NCBI GenBank assembly: GCA_003156805.1
Contig: PMHV01000013.1
Coordinates: 20,526-84,525 of the forward strand
Direction of reading: 5' to 3'
From: Acidobacteriaceae bacterium
GTDB lineage: Bacteria > Acidobacteriota > Terriglobia > Terriglobales > Acidobacteriaceae
Length of the DNA: 64,000 bases
Below, one piece after another: positions 32,677 through 41,720 of this stretch (positions are counted from its first letter, which is position 1; each line of letters begins with the position of its first letter). A program made the translations under genes and the position numbers. The notes under the pieces were generated by a model. That model was not told where the DNA came from. It did not search any database and saw only the letters and a list, made by a program, of their open reading frames with translations.

Positions 32677-34014
32677 ATGATGGAGTACAAGAACTCTTGG
32701 CCAAGCCGCAAGCTTGACATGGCCCTTGCTGCGCTCACTCTCGCACTGACCATCCTCGCCTCGGCGACCGCCGGATGGGCGCAAAGCACGGAAACCGTCC
32801 TGCACGCCTTCACCGGCGGCAAGGGCGGAGTGTTCCCTGAGAATCTGGTTGCCGATTCCCACGGCAACCTTTACGGCGTGGCTGATGGTGGCACCAAGGG
32901 ATTCGGGCTGGTCTTCAAGATGACCCAGACTTCTCCCGGCAACTGGAAGGCGAGTGCGCTCTACAACTTTACCGGCGGAACCGACGGCAGCGATCCGGAT
33001 GGCCTCGTCGTCGATCGCACGGGAAAGCTTTTCGGAGTCGCTCTCACCGGCGGAAACTTGAGATGCAAGGAAGCCGAGGGAGTCGGCTGCGGAACCGTCT
33101 TTGAGCTGGCGCCCGCATCCAGTGTCTACCAATTCACGGTGCTCTATACTTTCCAAGGTCTAAGCGACGGAGCGCAACCCACCAGCCTGATCGTCGACTC
33201 CGCGGGACATCTTTTCGGCACGGCAGCGTACGGCGGCAACAACAGCGATGACTGCGGCGGCCAGGGTTGCGGCACCGCCTTTGAATTGGCCACTGTCGGC
33301 GGCGTCTGGCAGGGCCACACCCTGCATTCCTTTGACACCACCGATGGGCCCAATCCCGCATCCGCTCTGGCCCTCGACGCGGCCGGCAATCTCTACGGCA
33401 CCTCCACCTACGGCGGCATCGGCAGCTGCACCAATGGTTTGGTCAGCGGCTGTGGCCTGGTTTATGAGCTGGTGGCGGGCTCCGGCTGGTACCGGAAAGA
33501 AAACGTGCTCTACCAGTTCCTGGGCACCGACGATGGGGCCGGTCCGGGCGCAGGCGTAATCCTCGACTCCACCGGCAATATTTATGGCGCCACCAGTGCC
33601 GGCGGAGACACCGCCAACTGCGTTGCCGGTTGTGGCGTGGTCTTCAAGCTGCAATCCGGTTCCGGCGCCTGGACCGAGAGTTTGCTCTACGCTTTCTCTG
33701 GCGCAACAGATGGCTCCAATCCCCGCAGCGGCCTCACCCAGGACAAGGCGGGCAATTTCTATGGCACGACGCAGTTCGTGAACGGGAGCCCTTACGGCGG
33801 AGTGTACGAACTGCAGTCGGTGGACGGAAGTCTTAGCGAGGGTTCGCTCTACAGCTTCGCCGATGGAAGCGACGGAGGCTATCCCATCGGCAATCTGATT
33901 CTCGATCTCTCCGGAAACATCTACGGCACCACTTCTCTCGGCGGCAATCACGGCCCTTCTTGTGGAACTGACGGTTGCGGAGTGGTCTTCGAAATTTCCC
34001 CCGGCGCGAAATAA
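32677..34014 (+). CDS. Secreted GloVer tandem-repeat protein 1
   Basis: 445 aa with signal peptide (about 1-35, ATAGWAQ). The rest is a run of about seven repeats, each with the core GNLYGTTxxGG followed by GTVFEL and LYxFxG, the pattern of 'choice-of-anchor tandem repeat GloVer-containing' proteins; it probably folds as a beta-propeller outside the cell. Cysteine pairs recur in some repeats (SGCGLVYEL, AGCGVVFKL). Function of the family is unknown. ATG 32677 follows AAGGAA. Paralogue of the next gene with a related promoter and leader. Confidence 0.88.
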   Translation: MMEYKNSWPSRKLDMALAALTLALTILASATAGWAQSTETVLHAFTGGKGGVFPENLVADSHGNLYGVADGGTKGFGLVFKMTQTSPGNWKASALYNFTGGTDGSDPDGLVVDRTGKLFGVALTGGNLRCKEAEGVGCGTVFELAPASSVYQFTVLYTFQGLSDGAQPTSLIVDSAGHLFGTAAYGGNNSDDCGGQGCGTAFELATVGGVWQGHTLHSFDTTDGPNPASALALDAAGNLYGTSTYGGIGSCTNGLVSGCGLVYELVAGSGWYRKENVLYQFLGTDDGAGPGAGVILDSTGNIYGATSAGGDTANCVAGCGVVFKLQSGSGAWTESLLYAFSGATDGSNPRSGLTQDKAGNFYGTTQFVNGSPYGGVYELQSVDGSLSEGSLYSFADGSDGGYPIGNLILDLSGNIYGTTSLGGNHGPSCGTDGCGVVFEISPGAK

Positions 34015-34282
34015 TCCGCTGGTCGCAGCACCCTGGTTGCCGGACCCGGGCTGCCGGACCCGGGCCGCAGGACGTTGATTGTCATCCTGAACCCAGCGTT
34101 CTTCGCGCAGCGAAGATCTGGCGCCGAACTCCGGCGCGCGCGGGCGCAGGAATCGGTAGCAGCTCAATTTGATTGTCATCGTGGTGCCTTCCGCTCGCTT
34201 CTTCGACAAACTGAGCCACTACCAGCTGTTTCCCTTGTTTGCTCCTACCCGTTTCTCCACAGCCCGCCCCGCCGAGTTGTGC
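34015..34282. other. Intergenic region with decayed MITE
   Basis: Begins with a 14-bp direct repeat (GCCGGACCCGGGCT type, near 34038) and contains the MITE relative at 34155-34223; ends at the promoter of the second GloVer gene. No gene seen. Confidence 0.6.
34155..34223. mobile_element. Decayed MITE relative
   Basis: Left end GGTAGCAGCTCAATTTGA and right end CAAACTGAGCCACTACC resemble the 21-bp terminal repeats of the intact element at 51181-51312, with a few substitutions and a shorter interior. No target duplication remains. Confidence 0.55.
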
Positions 34283-34288
34283 TATAGT
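34283..34288 (+). promoter_or_regulatory. Promoter -10 of second GloVer gene
   Basis: TATAGT with a TGC extended -10, inside TTGTGCTATAGTC, shared exactly with 32502-32514. The -35 is weak. Confidence 0.5.
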
Positions 34289-34347
34289 CTCGCCTCGAAG
34301 TCACCTTTCCCTGCGTTCCACGACCGAAGACAATGAATTTTCTCCGG

Positions 34348-34379
34348 CCCAAGCCGCAACGGCTCCGACTTGTCCGGGG
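34348..34379 (+). promoter_or_regulatory. Conserved leader stem-loop, copy 2
   Basis: Counterpart of 32569-32602: the inner hairpin is GCCG-CAA-CGGC, followed by CTCCGACTTGTCCGGGG. The flanking CTCC and GGAG can pair outside it. Lies about 75 nt upstream of the start codon. Confidence 0.5.
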
Positions 34380-34455
34380 TGGAGAACGGAACATTAGAGC
34401 CCTGCTCTTGCGGACAAATCTGCCATCGCTCTCTCGATCAAAAGGGGATAACCAC

Positions 34456-35736
34456 ATGATGACGCGCGAGACTTCTTCCCGAACCCTCAATCTTGTCGTA
34501 ACGAAAATTCTCGCGCTCGTGGTCCTCGCCATGGCGACTACCGCATGGGCGCAATACACCGAAACCACACTGCACTCGTTCTCATCCTTTGACGCCGGCT
34601 ATGGCCCCACCGCTCTGGTTTCCGACTCCGCCGGCAACCTCTACGGCATCGCTCAAGGTGGCGTGAACCGCGCTGGGATCGTCTTCAAGCTCGCGCCCAG
34701 CACCTCTGGCCCGTGGAAGTATCATGTGCTTTACAGCTTCACCGGCGAAAACGACGGCTACATCCCCAGCGCCCTCACCGTGGACTCCGCCGGCAACCTC
34801 TATGGCACGACGGTGCAGGGCGGCAAGGATTTGTCCGGCACCGTCTATGAGCTGTCGCCTCTCAACGGGGGCTGGAAGTTTAATCTTCTCCACGCCTTCA
34901 CCAGCAGGCACGACGGCGCGTTCCCTTACGGCATCACCCTGGATGGTGCGGGCAATGTTTACGTAACCGCGGATCTCGGCGGCAAGTACGAAGATCCGAA
35001 CTGCGAAAACGGGGTGGTCCCCAACGGCTGCGGCACCGTCATCGAGCTCTCTCCAAGCTCGAGCGGCTGGATCTGCAAGACGCTTTTCGCTTTCAACTAC
35101 TACGATGGCGGATATCCCCAAGCCGGAGTGACCCTCGATTCGGCCGGAAATCTCTACGGCACCACGGTACTCGGCGGCAACCAGGCGGGCTTGGTATTCG
35201 AACTAACCAAGGCTTCCGGGTGGAGCGAGAGCGACGTACATGCCTTCGTCGGCCCCGGCGACGAAGGCGGCGCTAACCCTGACCAGAGTTTGATCTTCGA
35301 CACTTCCGGCAATCTCTACGGCACCACGCCCAACGGCGGCACTGCCGATGCCGGAGTCGCGTTCAAACTCTCGCCCGCTTCCGGCGGCCCTTGGACCGAG
35401 ACCGTTCTCTACTCCTTCACTGGCGGCGACGACGGTGCCGGCCCCTCCAGCGGCCTCATCTTCGACCCCTCCGGCAATCTTTACGGAGCCACCATCAGCG
35501 GCGGCGCCTCCGGCGCAGGCACCGTCTACCAGTTGGTTTTCTTAGGCGGCGGTGCCGGAGAAGGCACGCTCTATAGCTTCACCGGCGGCAGCGACGGCGC
35601 AAATCCCTACGGCAATCTCGTGCGCGATTCCGCTGGCAACCTCTATGGCGCCGCCGAAAGCGGAGGACTCAACAGTTGCGGCGGCGGCTGCGGCGTAATC
35701 TTCGAACTTTCGTCCGGTTCCAGCTCAGCCAGGTAG
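34456..35736 (+). CDS. Secreted GloVer tandem-repeat protein 2
   Basis: 426 aa from ATG 34456, which follows AAAGGGGAT and matches the start context of the first GloVer gene; a longer frame from 34333 runs through the leader stem-loop and is rejected. Signal peptide ends near TTAWAQYTE. Six to seven GloVer repeats (SAGNLYGTTVLGGNQAGLVFEL, SGNLYGTTPNGG and so on) fill the protein. Same order of repeats as its neighbour, so the two arose by tandem duplication of gene plus promoter. Extracellular role unknown. Confidence 0.88.
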   Translation: MMTRETSSRTLNLVVTKILALVVLAMATTAWAQYTETTLHSFSSFDAGYGPTALVSDSAGNLYGIAQGGVNRAGIVFKLAPSTSGPWKYHVLYSFTGENDGYIPSALTVDSAGNLYGTTVQGGKDLSGTVYELSPLNGGWKFNLLHAFTSRHDGAFPYGITLDGAGNVYVTADLGGKYEDPNCENGVVPNGCGTVIELSPSSSGWICKTLFAFNYYDGGYPQAGVTLDSAGNLYGTTVLGGNQAGLVFELTKASGWSESDVHAFVGPGDEGGANPDQSLIFDTSGNLYGTTPNGGTADAGVAFKLSPASGGPWTETVLYSFTGGDDGAGPSSGLIFDPSGNLYGATISGGASGAGTVYQLVFLGGGAGEGTLYSFTGGSDGANPYGNLVRDSAGNLYGAAESGGLNSCGGGCGVIFELSSGSSSAR

Positions 35737-35808
35737 CGAGAGACAATGCGTTGGACTTCAGGCTTTTTGGATATTCGCCGTCTTATAATCTGAGAACGAG
35801 CGTGCCGC

Positions 35809-35955
35809 ATGGCCAAGCCGACCAAACAAAGAGGTTATCCCGACCGCCGGGGTATGGGAGCAGAGAGCGACGTCATCGCCGAAAAGTTCGTACCCAGTGA
35901 ACGTTACAAAGCCCAGCAGAAGGGATGGCTCAGACGTTACTCGCAGCAGGTTTGA
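35809..35955 (+). CDS. Possible 48-aa basic protein
   Basis: ATG 35809 opens a 48-codon frame (MAKPTKQRGYPDRRGMGAES, then DVIAEKFVPSERYKAQQKGW and a basic end). TATAAT at 35784-35789 lies upstream, but there is no matching -35 and no clear ribosome-binding site. The composition is protein-like; a longer reverse-strand frame covers the same bases and looks like a shadow. Unproven. The following bases to 36178 hold a 15-bp direct repeat (AGAAGCCAAAAGATC, 36010-36040) and no other gene. Confidence 0.35.
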   Translation: MAKPTKQRGYPDRRGMGAESDVIAEKFVPSERYKAQQKGWLRRYSQQV

Positions 35956-36178
35956 GTCCTGAACGGATCGCGAGTATGTTCTTCGTCCCGGTTGACCTGC
36001 CTTCGAGTGAGAAGCCAAAAGATCAGAAGCCAAAAGATCCGTAACGGAGCAAGTCGTCATCCCGCTGGGCGGGCCTATTCCTCGCGTCTTCTGCAACCAA
36101 GCCTGCCCTGAGCGCAGCCGAAGGGCGAACTTTTCCCTCGCAGACCAGAGACGCCCTCCTCTAGCGCTGTCCGCCGCC

Positions 36179-37546
36179 TTGGCCTATGATTATTCCCGTT
36201 ACGGAGGCGGGCGCAAATTCATCCGCCCGACCGGGTTCAGCGTGGGATCGTTCGGAGACAAATTTCGCCAGCAGCGCGAGCAGCGCGGCATCTCCCTCGA
36301 TGCCATCGCCAACACCACCAAGATCAGCACCCGCATGTTGCGCGCGCTCGAAGAAGAGCGCTTCGATCAGCTTCCCGGCGGCATCTTCAACCGCGGTTTC
36401 GTTCGCGCCTACGCCCGCCATGTCGGGCTCGACGAAGAGCAGGCGCTCACCGATTATCTTACCGCCTTGCGCGAAAGCCAGATTCAGGAGCAGGCCATTC
36501 TGCCGGAGTTTCGTCCCTCGCCTGAGCCCGTAGCGGTGGCCAAGGCACCCGCTCCTCCGAAACCACCCGATCGCCCAAAAGAAAAAGATCGCCCGCAAGC
36601 CCCCGATCAGCCGAAACAAAATCAGCCGCAAGAAGCTCGCCCAAAAGAAAAAGATCGGTCCCGAGAAGAAGCCCGGCCCCAAGCACTCGCGCCGCCGCCC
36701 GCGCCGCCGCGCCAAGAGCTTCCCCCGAAAGAACTTCCTCTTCGCGAGCTTCTGCCCCGGGAACGCGCCTCGCGAGATCGCCAGCCCAACCAGCGTTTCC
36801 CCGAGCGTTTTGCCGCGCGTCCGGTCGAAGCTGGCGCCCACTCCCAAACCCGAATCCCCTGGGGAGTGCTGGCTCTGGCTCTGTTGCTGGTGGCGCTGTC
36901 CCTGGCTTTCTGGAGTCACCGCCAGCGCCAGCGCATTGACGCCGACATAACCGCGCTGGCAAGAAACGCCACGCCTACTGCGGAATCGCAGACTGCGCCT
37001 GCTTCGGGCGGCAATCAGACGCCCCCGCCGCGGACTTCCCTCGAACCCGCGGCATCCCAACCGCACACCCCGCCGCCTTCAGTTGCGCCAGGTTCCCGCA
37101 CTTCCGCATCTGCGGCCCCATCTCCCTCTGTGGCATCGTCTCCTTCCGTTGCCGCCGCCGCCGGCGCGTCCCCAAACCGCACCGCAACCACTCAGACCGT
37201 CCCCGCCCAGCCGCCTCCGTCGCCAGCCCCGGCCGCCAACCCACGGCCGGCGGCAAGACCGGCAAAGCCCTTCACTCTGCTTATCCGCGCGGAAGAAACA
37301 TCGTGGGTTTCGATCACTGTCGATGGCCAGCCGGTCGCCTCGGAAACCCTCATCGCGCCCGCCGCCAAAGCCATTCGCGCCAATCAGGAAATCGTAGTCA
37401 AAACCGGAAACGCCGGCGGCTTGGTCTTTGCCGTCAACGATAAGACGTTTCCTCGCCAGGGCGACCACGGCGAAGTCAAAACCTTCCTCTTCGATGGTCA
37501 CAACATGCAAGTCGTGCTGGGCGACTCAGCCCCCGCCAACCCCTAG
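36179..37546 (+). CDS. RodZ-like HTH membrane protein
   Basis: 455 aa. N-terminal Cro/C1-type helix-turn-helix (about 26-95: GDKFRQQREQRGISLDAIANTT... RMLRALEEERFDQLPGGIFNRGFVRAYARHVGLD), as in RodZ, where it binds MreB. A Pro/Lys/Arg-rich linker, one TM helix (about 227-246, GVLALALLLVALSLAFW), a Pro/Ala/Ser-rich periplasmic spacer and a C-terminal DUF4115 domain (about 360-450) follow. This is the RodZ layout, so a role in rod shape is likely. Start uncertain: TTG 36179 or GTG 36242. Confidence 0.85.
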   Translation: MAYDYSRYGGGRKFIRPTGFSVGSFGDKFRQQREQRGISLDAIANTTKISTRMLRALEEERFDQLPGGIFNRGFVRAYARHVGLDEEQALTDYLTALRESQIQEQAILPEFRPSPEPVAVAKAPAPPKPPDRPKEKDRPQAPDQPKQNQPQEARPKEKDRSREEARPQALAPPPAPPRQELPPKELPLRELLPRERASRDRQPNQRFPERFAARPVEAGAHSQTRIPWGVLALALLLVALSLAFWSHRQRQRIDADITALARNATPTAESQTAPASGGNQTPPPRTSLEPAASQPHTPPPSVAPGSRTSASAAPSPSVASSPSVAAAAGASPNRTATTQTVPAQPPPSPAPAANPRPAARPAKPFTLLIRAEETSWVSITVDGQPVASETLIAPAAKAIRANQEIVVKTGNAGGLVFAVNDKTFPRQGDHGEVKTFLFDGHNMQVVLGDSAPANP

Positions 37547-37549
37547 CAC

Positions 37550-37626
37550 CCGTGTGGGGCGGACACTCCTGTCCGCCGCCTTTGATTTTGATTTTGATGA
37601 TTTTGAATTTTGCTTTTGCTTCTGGC
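37550..37626 (-). repeat. Hexamer-plus-hairpin element, copy 1 (reverse)
   Basis: GGCGGACA-CTCC-TGTCCGCC (37558-37577) followed by TTTGAT/TTTTGA hexamers to about 37626. Reverse complement of the elements at 47144 and 48856. It begins right after the RodZ-like stop codon. Nothing else is seen in 37627-37846. Confidence 0.75.
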
Positions 37627-37846
37627 CTTCACACTCGCAGATGTGGGGATGAGCTTGTAGTCCATTAGCGCCCGTCCGTCAAGGCTCTGTTCGGATTTCG
37701 TAACATTTCCCGCCCGTCTGAAATCACCTGCCATCTTCTGCTAGACTGCGCGTGTTTTTCTGACCGGACAGTCCTTCCCTCGGCACGAACTGAGACTTAC
37801 ATCAAGCGGCCCCGGCTCTCCGCTGGATTTGTGAGGACGAGTTTGC

Positions 37847-40800
37847 ATGCCCCGCGGAATCGTTCCCGTCGCCACTCTGCTGATCATCGCCTCTGTCTTC
37901 TCGCAGTTCGGAGGCTCACCTGCCCCTGCGCTTCTCAATTCCTCCCAGGCGCTTCCATCGGGGGTCCCCGGCACTCCTCACGCGCTGCCTAGCGCTCGCA
38001 GCAAAACCACTCCAGGCCAGCCGGAAACTGACATGTGCACGGATCTTTCCCCCTGTCTGCCCCGGTCCGACATGGGGCCCTGGACCGCATCCTGCGATTT
38101 CTTCGCCGCGCACCCTCGCTCTCCTCTTGTCTCCGTCGATCTCGGCAGCCCGGTCCCGCTTCAACTGCCGGCTCTGGCCGCCTCTGACGACGTGCAGCCC
38201 GTCCCGCCGTCCCCAACAGTCGCCGCGCAAGCGAAGAAATCCGAAGCTCCAGAACTCAGCCGTTGGTGCCTCAATCCTGACTCGCCCACCCAATTCTCCG
38301 TCACTTCGCTCATCGTGACGCTTCCCGATCCGGTGAAATCTCATCTCGTCCTCGATTTCGACCGCCGCATCGACGCCATCCAGGCCGCCGCCCTCGATGC
38401 CGGCTACGTTATGGACAAGTTCTGGCTTCCCTGGGACGATTCTCCGCTCCCCGACGATCCCAATCAGGCCCGCGCGGAGAATATTTTGCGCCGGCTCCGC
38501 ATGAACCAGCCCGGAGTCCAGATTTTTCGCTCCGTGTCCGGCCAGAAACAAGTCCCACTCCTCTTTGTTTTCTTCGTCGGGGAAACGACCACTCTCGGCG
38601 TCAACCGCGCCCAACTGAAGAATGCCATCGACTACGTCATTCAAATCGATATCAAAATGCACGGGTCTTTCCTATCCCATCGCATACCGATCGTCGGTCC
38701 CGGCTTTTCTGGCGCCATTCCCAGTTTCATCGAAGTCCTCAACAGCGGCCACTTCTGGCAAGCCCCGCAACCGTCGGTGGACGCCCCTTTTTTTGATATC
38801 GTCCCCAGCACCGCCACCGATCCCGGCCTCCTCCGCCAATTGAACGGAGCCATCAACAGCTTCGGCGGCAACGTGCGGGCCATCGTGCACGACGATGAAA
38901 CCACCCTCTCACGCTTCCAAACCTACGCCCACGATTATCTGAAAGTGGAGGACCGCGAGATCGCCCTCATTTCCGAATCCGAAACCGCCTTCGGCAAACG
39001 GGGACAGGATACCTCTCTCGTCTCACCCTCCCCGCCTTCGCACGTGCTCCACATGTTTTTCCCCCGGGAAATCTACCGCCTTCGCTCTGCTTATCCCGAT
39101 CAGGCCCATCCCTCCGCCGGGTCAACTCAACCCTCCGCGCCTCCCGCCGTCGGCCTTCCCTTGAATACGCAACTGGTCGCCGGCGGCGAAGATGACATTC
39201 CATCTTTCTCTCACGCCGAGTTGCCTCAGTCTCAGGAAGCCATCATGCTGGCCATCGCCGAAACCATCCACCGCCGCAAGATCAAACTGGTCGGTGTCGC
39301 CGCCAGCGATATTTTCGACACCCTTTTCGTGCTTCGTTTTCTTAAACAGTTCTGTCCCGACACCCGTCTTTTTCTTCTCGATGCCGACCTTCTGCTCGTC
39401 CGTTCTGCCGACGATCTTTCCCTCGCCGGCACCCTCGCCGTTACAGAGTTCCCCCTCTCTTCCTCCGCGCGCTCCTGGTTCGATCATTCTTCCGACCTTC
39501 GCCTTTTCCCCAGTCGCAGCGCCGAAGCCAACTATAACGCCTTTCTCGCCCTCATCGGCGAGACTTCTCGGCTCAAGGACTACGCTCCCTGCATGCGGAG
39601 GGCATCGAACGGCGACCTTGAGCAGTGCCCGCAACATCAGCCGCTGCTCTGGCTCACCGTGGTTTCGCGCAACGGATTTCAGCCCGTATACATCATGCCC
39701 CCGCAAGCTGATTCCCCCGGCGAAACCTTCCCTCTCAAGTTTGTCGAACCGCCCGGCACGGCTCCGGCGTTTGCACCAGACCACCCCACCGGCGCTTATC
39801 TTCTTCTCTGCACCATCCTCATCCTGCTTTCCCTGCTTCAATTCCTCGCCCAGTCCTTCGCCTTGAAAACGCCAGCCGATCCTACGCAGGCCGCCCAACC
39901 TCTGCGCGGCCTGTTGGAGTTTTTCTATCTTCCCCCGGGAAGCCTCATCGAAGACCAGAAGGCCTTCTTCCTTTCCACCGCCTTCGTCATCGTGGCCAAC
40001 GCCGACTTCATCGTCTTCGCACCCACTTGGTGGTGTACGCCATACTGGGTCTACCGCGCCGATCTTCCCTTCTCGTCCTCCTGTTGGTACTTGCTGCTCT
40101 TTACTCTCGACGCCGCCGCCCTCAGCCTGGCGCTGATCGGCGCATTCCGGGCCATGCATAAACACCTCGCCGCTTCCGGCAAAAACTTCACTGCCATATG
40201 GCTGATGTGGCTTCTCGCACTCCTGTTTTACGGGGTTTGGTCCGTCTTCCTCGAAGGCAGCAAGCTGGGCACCTCCTCGTTCTTCCTGGACCGTTGTATG
40301 GACATCGCCAACGGCATTTCTCCCCTGCTCCCCTACTTGCTTCTGCTGGCTGCCTTCTACGTCTGGTGCCTGCGCAACCTGCAGCGCATCCAGCTTTGGG
40401 ATACCCGCCGTCCCGATCTTGCTCTGCCTTCCCTCGACCTCTTTCTGAACTCACGCTTTTGTGATCTGGAGCAGTCCTTGCGCCACTCCCTCGTGGCAAA
40501 GTTCTTCTCCAAGGGCCGTCGCTTGGCTCTGGCCGCGGTTGTGGCCGCCCTGCTCATGTTCCGCCCCTTCACCAGCATCGCGGGCTTCGAACCTTTCAAG
40601 CTGCCGTTCTACAACGTGCCGTTCAAACTCTACGACGTCCTGTTTGTAGTTTTCCTTCTGGTGATGACCACCTGCCTCCTCACCTCGCTCCTCCGTTTCT
40701 CGTTTTGCTGGTCCGCCTTGCTCACCATCCTTCGCCGCCTTGAGCGCCAGCCCCTGCGCGAGGCCTTCGACCGTCTGCCCAAGAAGTTTTATTCCTGGAC

Positions 40801-41578
40801 TCCTCTGTGGCACTCTCTCGGAACACGCAGAAGCTTCGCCGTCGAGACCCGCTCCCTCGAATGCCTTCGCAAACTAGCCACATACCCGGAGGCTCACGAC
40901 CTGATGAACTGGCAGGTCCAGCTCTCCGACGCGCAATCGGCCTTGCTCAACGCGGAAAGCCAAAACGCCATGTACCTTGAGCCTCAATACCGCCGCTGTC
41001 AGGCGGTTCTGAACTGGGCCGCTAACGACATCGTGCAGTACATCCTGATTCCCCAGTGGCAGAGAACCGGGGCCTGCGAGAGCATCGACTATCACGACAA
41101 GAAAGAATCCGAAAAACCCGACCGCGGCCTCCGCTACCCCCATGTCGACGGGCAACCCGAGGAAGATAGCCTCATGGTTGTCGCCGAGGAATTCGTCGCT
41201 CTGCGCTTTGTCTCTTTCATTCGCTACGTCGGAGTGCAACTGCGCAATCTGCTTTCTCTGGTCACGGTTTGCTTCATCCTGTGCGTGGCCGCCGTTCGCT
41301 CTTATCCTTTCCTCGCCCACCGCACCATCGGCTGGGCCTTAACCTTAATCTTCATCGTCCTCGGCGCACCCGTCATCATGGCCTTTGCGCAAATGGATAA
41401 AGACGCCATCCTCAGCCGCCTCTCCGACACCGAGCCCGGCAAACTCGATCGCGCATTCTATGTCCGCGTGGTTTCCTATGGAGCCTTGCCCCTCATCACC
41501 GTCCTCGCCTCGCAATTCCCCGCCATCGGCCGCTTCCTTTTCTCCTGGGTCCAGCCCGCCATCGAAACCCTCCACTAA
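37847..41578 (+). CDS. 1243-aa multi-pass membrane protein, unknown
   Basis: Signal peptide (about 1-22), then about 620 extracytoplasmic residues, then about ten membrane helices grouped at 648-670, 706-725, 745-765, 782-800, 827-845, 893-905, 930-950 and three near 1130-1230. Inside the extracytoplasmic part, HRRKIKLVGVAASDIFDTLFVLRFLKQFCPDTRLFLLDADL (478-515) reads like one lobe of a type I periplasmic-binding fold, and IPIVGPGFSGAIPSF (280-294) like another. A soluble segment (about 955-1120) lies between the two TM groups. No known transporter, kinase or cyclase motif. ATG 37847; own hairpin terminator at 41655. Confidence 0.75.
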   Translation: MPRGIVPVATLLIIASVFSQFGGSPAPALLNSSQALPSGVPGTPHALPSARSKTTPGQPETDMCTDLSPCLPRSDMGPWTASCDFFAAHPRSPLVSVDLGSPVPLQLPALAASDDVQPVPPSPTVAAQAKKSEAPELSRWCLNPDSPTQFSVTSLIVTLPDPVKSHLVLDFDRRIDAIQAAALDAGYVMDKFWLPWDDSPLPDDPNQARAENILRRLRMNQPGVQIFRSVSGQKQVPLLFVFFVGETTTLGVNRAQLKNAIDYVIQIDIKMHGSFLSHRIPIVGPGFSGAIPSFIEVLNSGHFWQAPQPSVDAPFFDIVPSTATDPGLLRQLNGAINSFGGNVRAIVHDDETTLSRFQTYAHDYLKVEDREIALISESETAFGKRGQDTSLVSPSPPSHVLHMFFPREIYRLRSAYPDQAHPSAGSTQPSAPPAVGLPLNTQLVAGGEDDIPSFSHAELPQSQEAIMLAIAETIHRRKIKLVGVAASDIFDTLFVLRFLKQFCPDTRLFLLDADLLLVRSADDLSLAGTLAVTEFPLSSSARSWFDHSSDLRLFPSRSAEANYNAFLALIGETSRLKDYAPCMRRASNGDLEQCPQHQPLLWLTVVSRNGFQPVYIMPPQADSPGETFPLKFVEPPGTAPAFAPDHPTGAYLLLCTILILLSLLQFLAQSFALKTPADPTQAAQPLRGLLEFFYLPPGSLIEDQKAFFLSTAFVIVANADFIVFAPTWWCTPYWVYRADLPFSSSCWYLLLFTLDAAALSLALIGAFRAMHKHLAASGKNFTAIWLMWLLALLFYGVWSVFLEGSKLGTSSFFLDRCMDIANGISPLLPYLLLLAAFYVWCLRNLQRIQLWDTRRPDLALPSLDLFLNSRFCDLEQSLRHSLVAKFFSKGRRLALAAVVAALLMFRPFTSIAGFEPFKLPFYNVPFKLYDVLFVVFLLVMTTCLLTSLLRFSFCWSALLTILRRLERQPLREAFDRLPKKFYSWTPLWHSLGTRRSFAVETRSLECLRKLATYPEAHDLMNWQVQLSDAQSALLNAESQNAMYLEPQYRRCQAVLNWAANDIVQYILIPQWQRTGACESIDYHDKKESEKPDRGLRYPHVDGQPEEDSLMVVAEEFVALRFVSFIRYVGVQLRNLLSLVTVCFILCVAAVRSYPFLAHRTIGWALTLIFIVLGAPVIMAFAQMDKDAILSRLSDTEPGKLDRAFYVRVVSYGALPLITVLASQFPAIGRFLFSWVQPAIETLH

Positions 41579-41651
41579 CCGCACGCTCTTGAAACCTGCG
41601 CACAACAAATCGGGCCGCCCCAAGGCGGCCCATCAACCCAGAACGGCGCAG

Positions 41652-41693
41652 GTGCCCCATTTCTCGCGTCTTTTGCGAGAAGTGGGGCTTTTC
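41652..41693 (+). terminator. Hairpin terminator; dispersed repeat copy 2
   Basis: GCCCCATTTCTCGC pairs with GCGAGAAGTGGGGC (one mismatch) and is followed by TTTT. It terminates the 1243-aa gene and is nearly the complement of 18175-18213, so a mobile or templated repeat has been recruited as terminator. Confidence 0.65.
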
Positions 41694-41720
41694 GGCGTCA
41701 AACAAAACTATATCTCCCAG

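Noticed and set aside
36010-36040. 15-bp direct repeat AGAAGCCAAAAGATC
   Set aside because: Two adjacent copies only; ordinary slippage, no sign of function.
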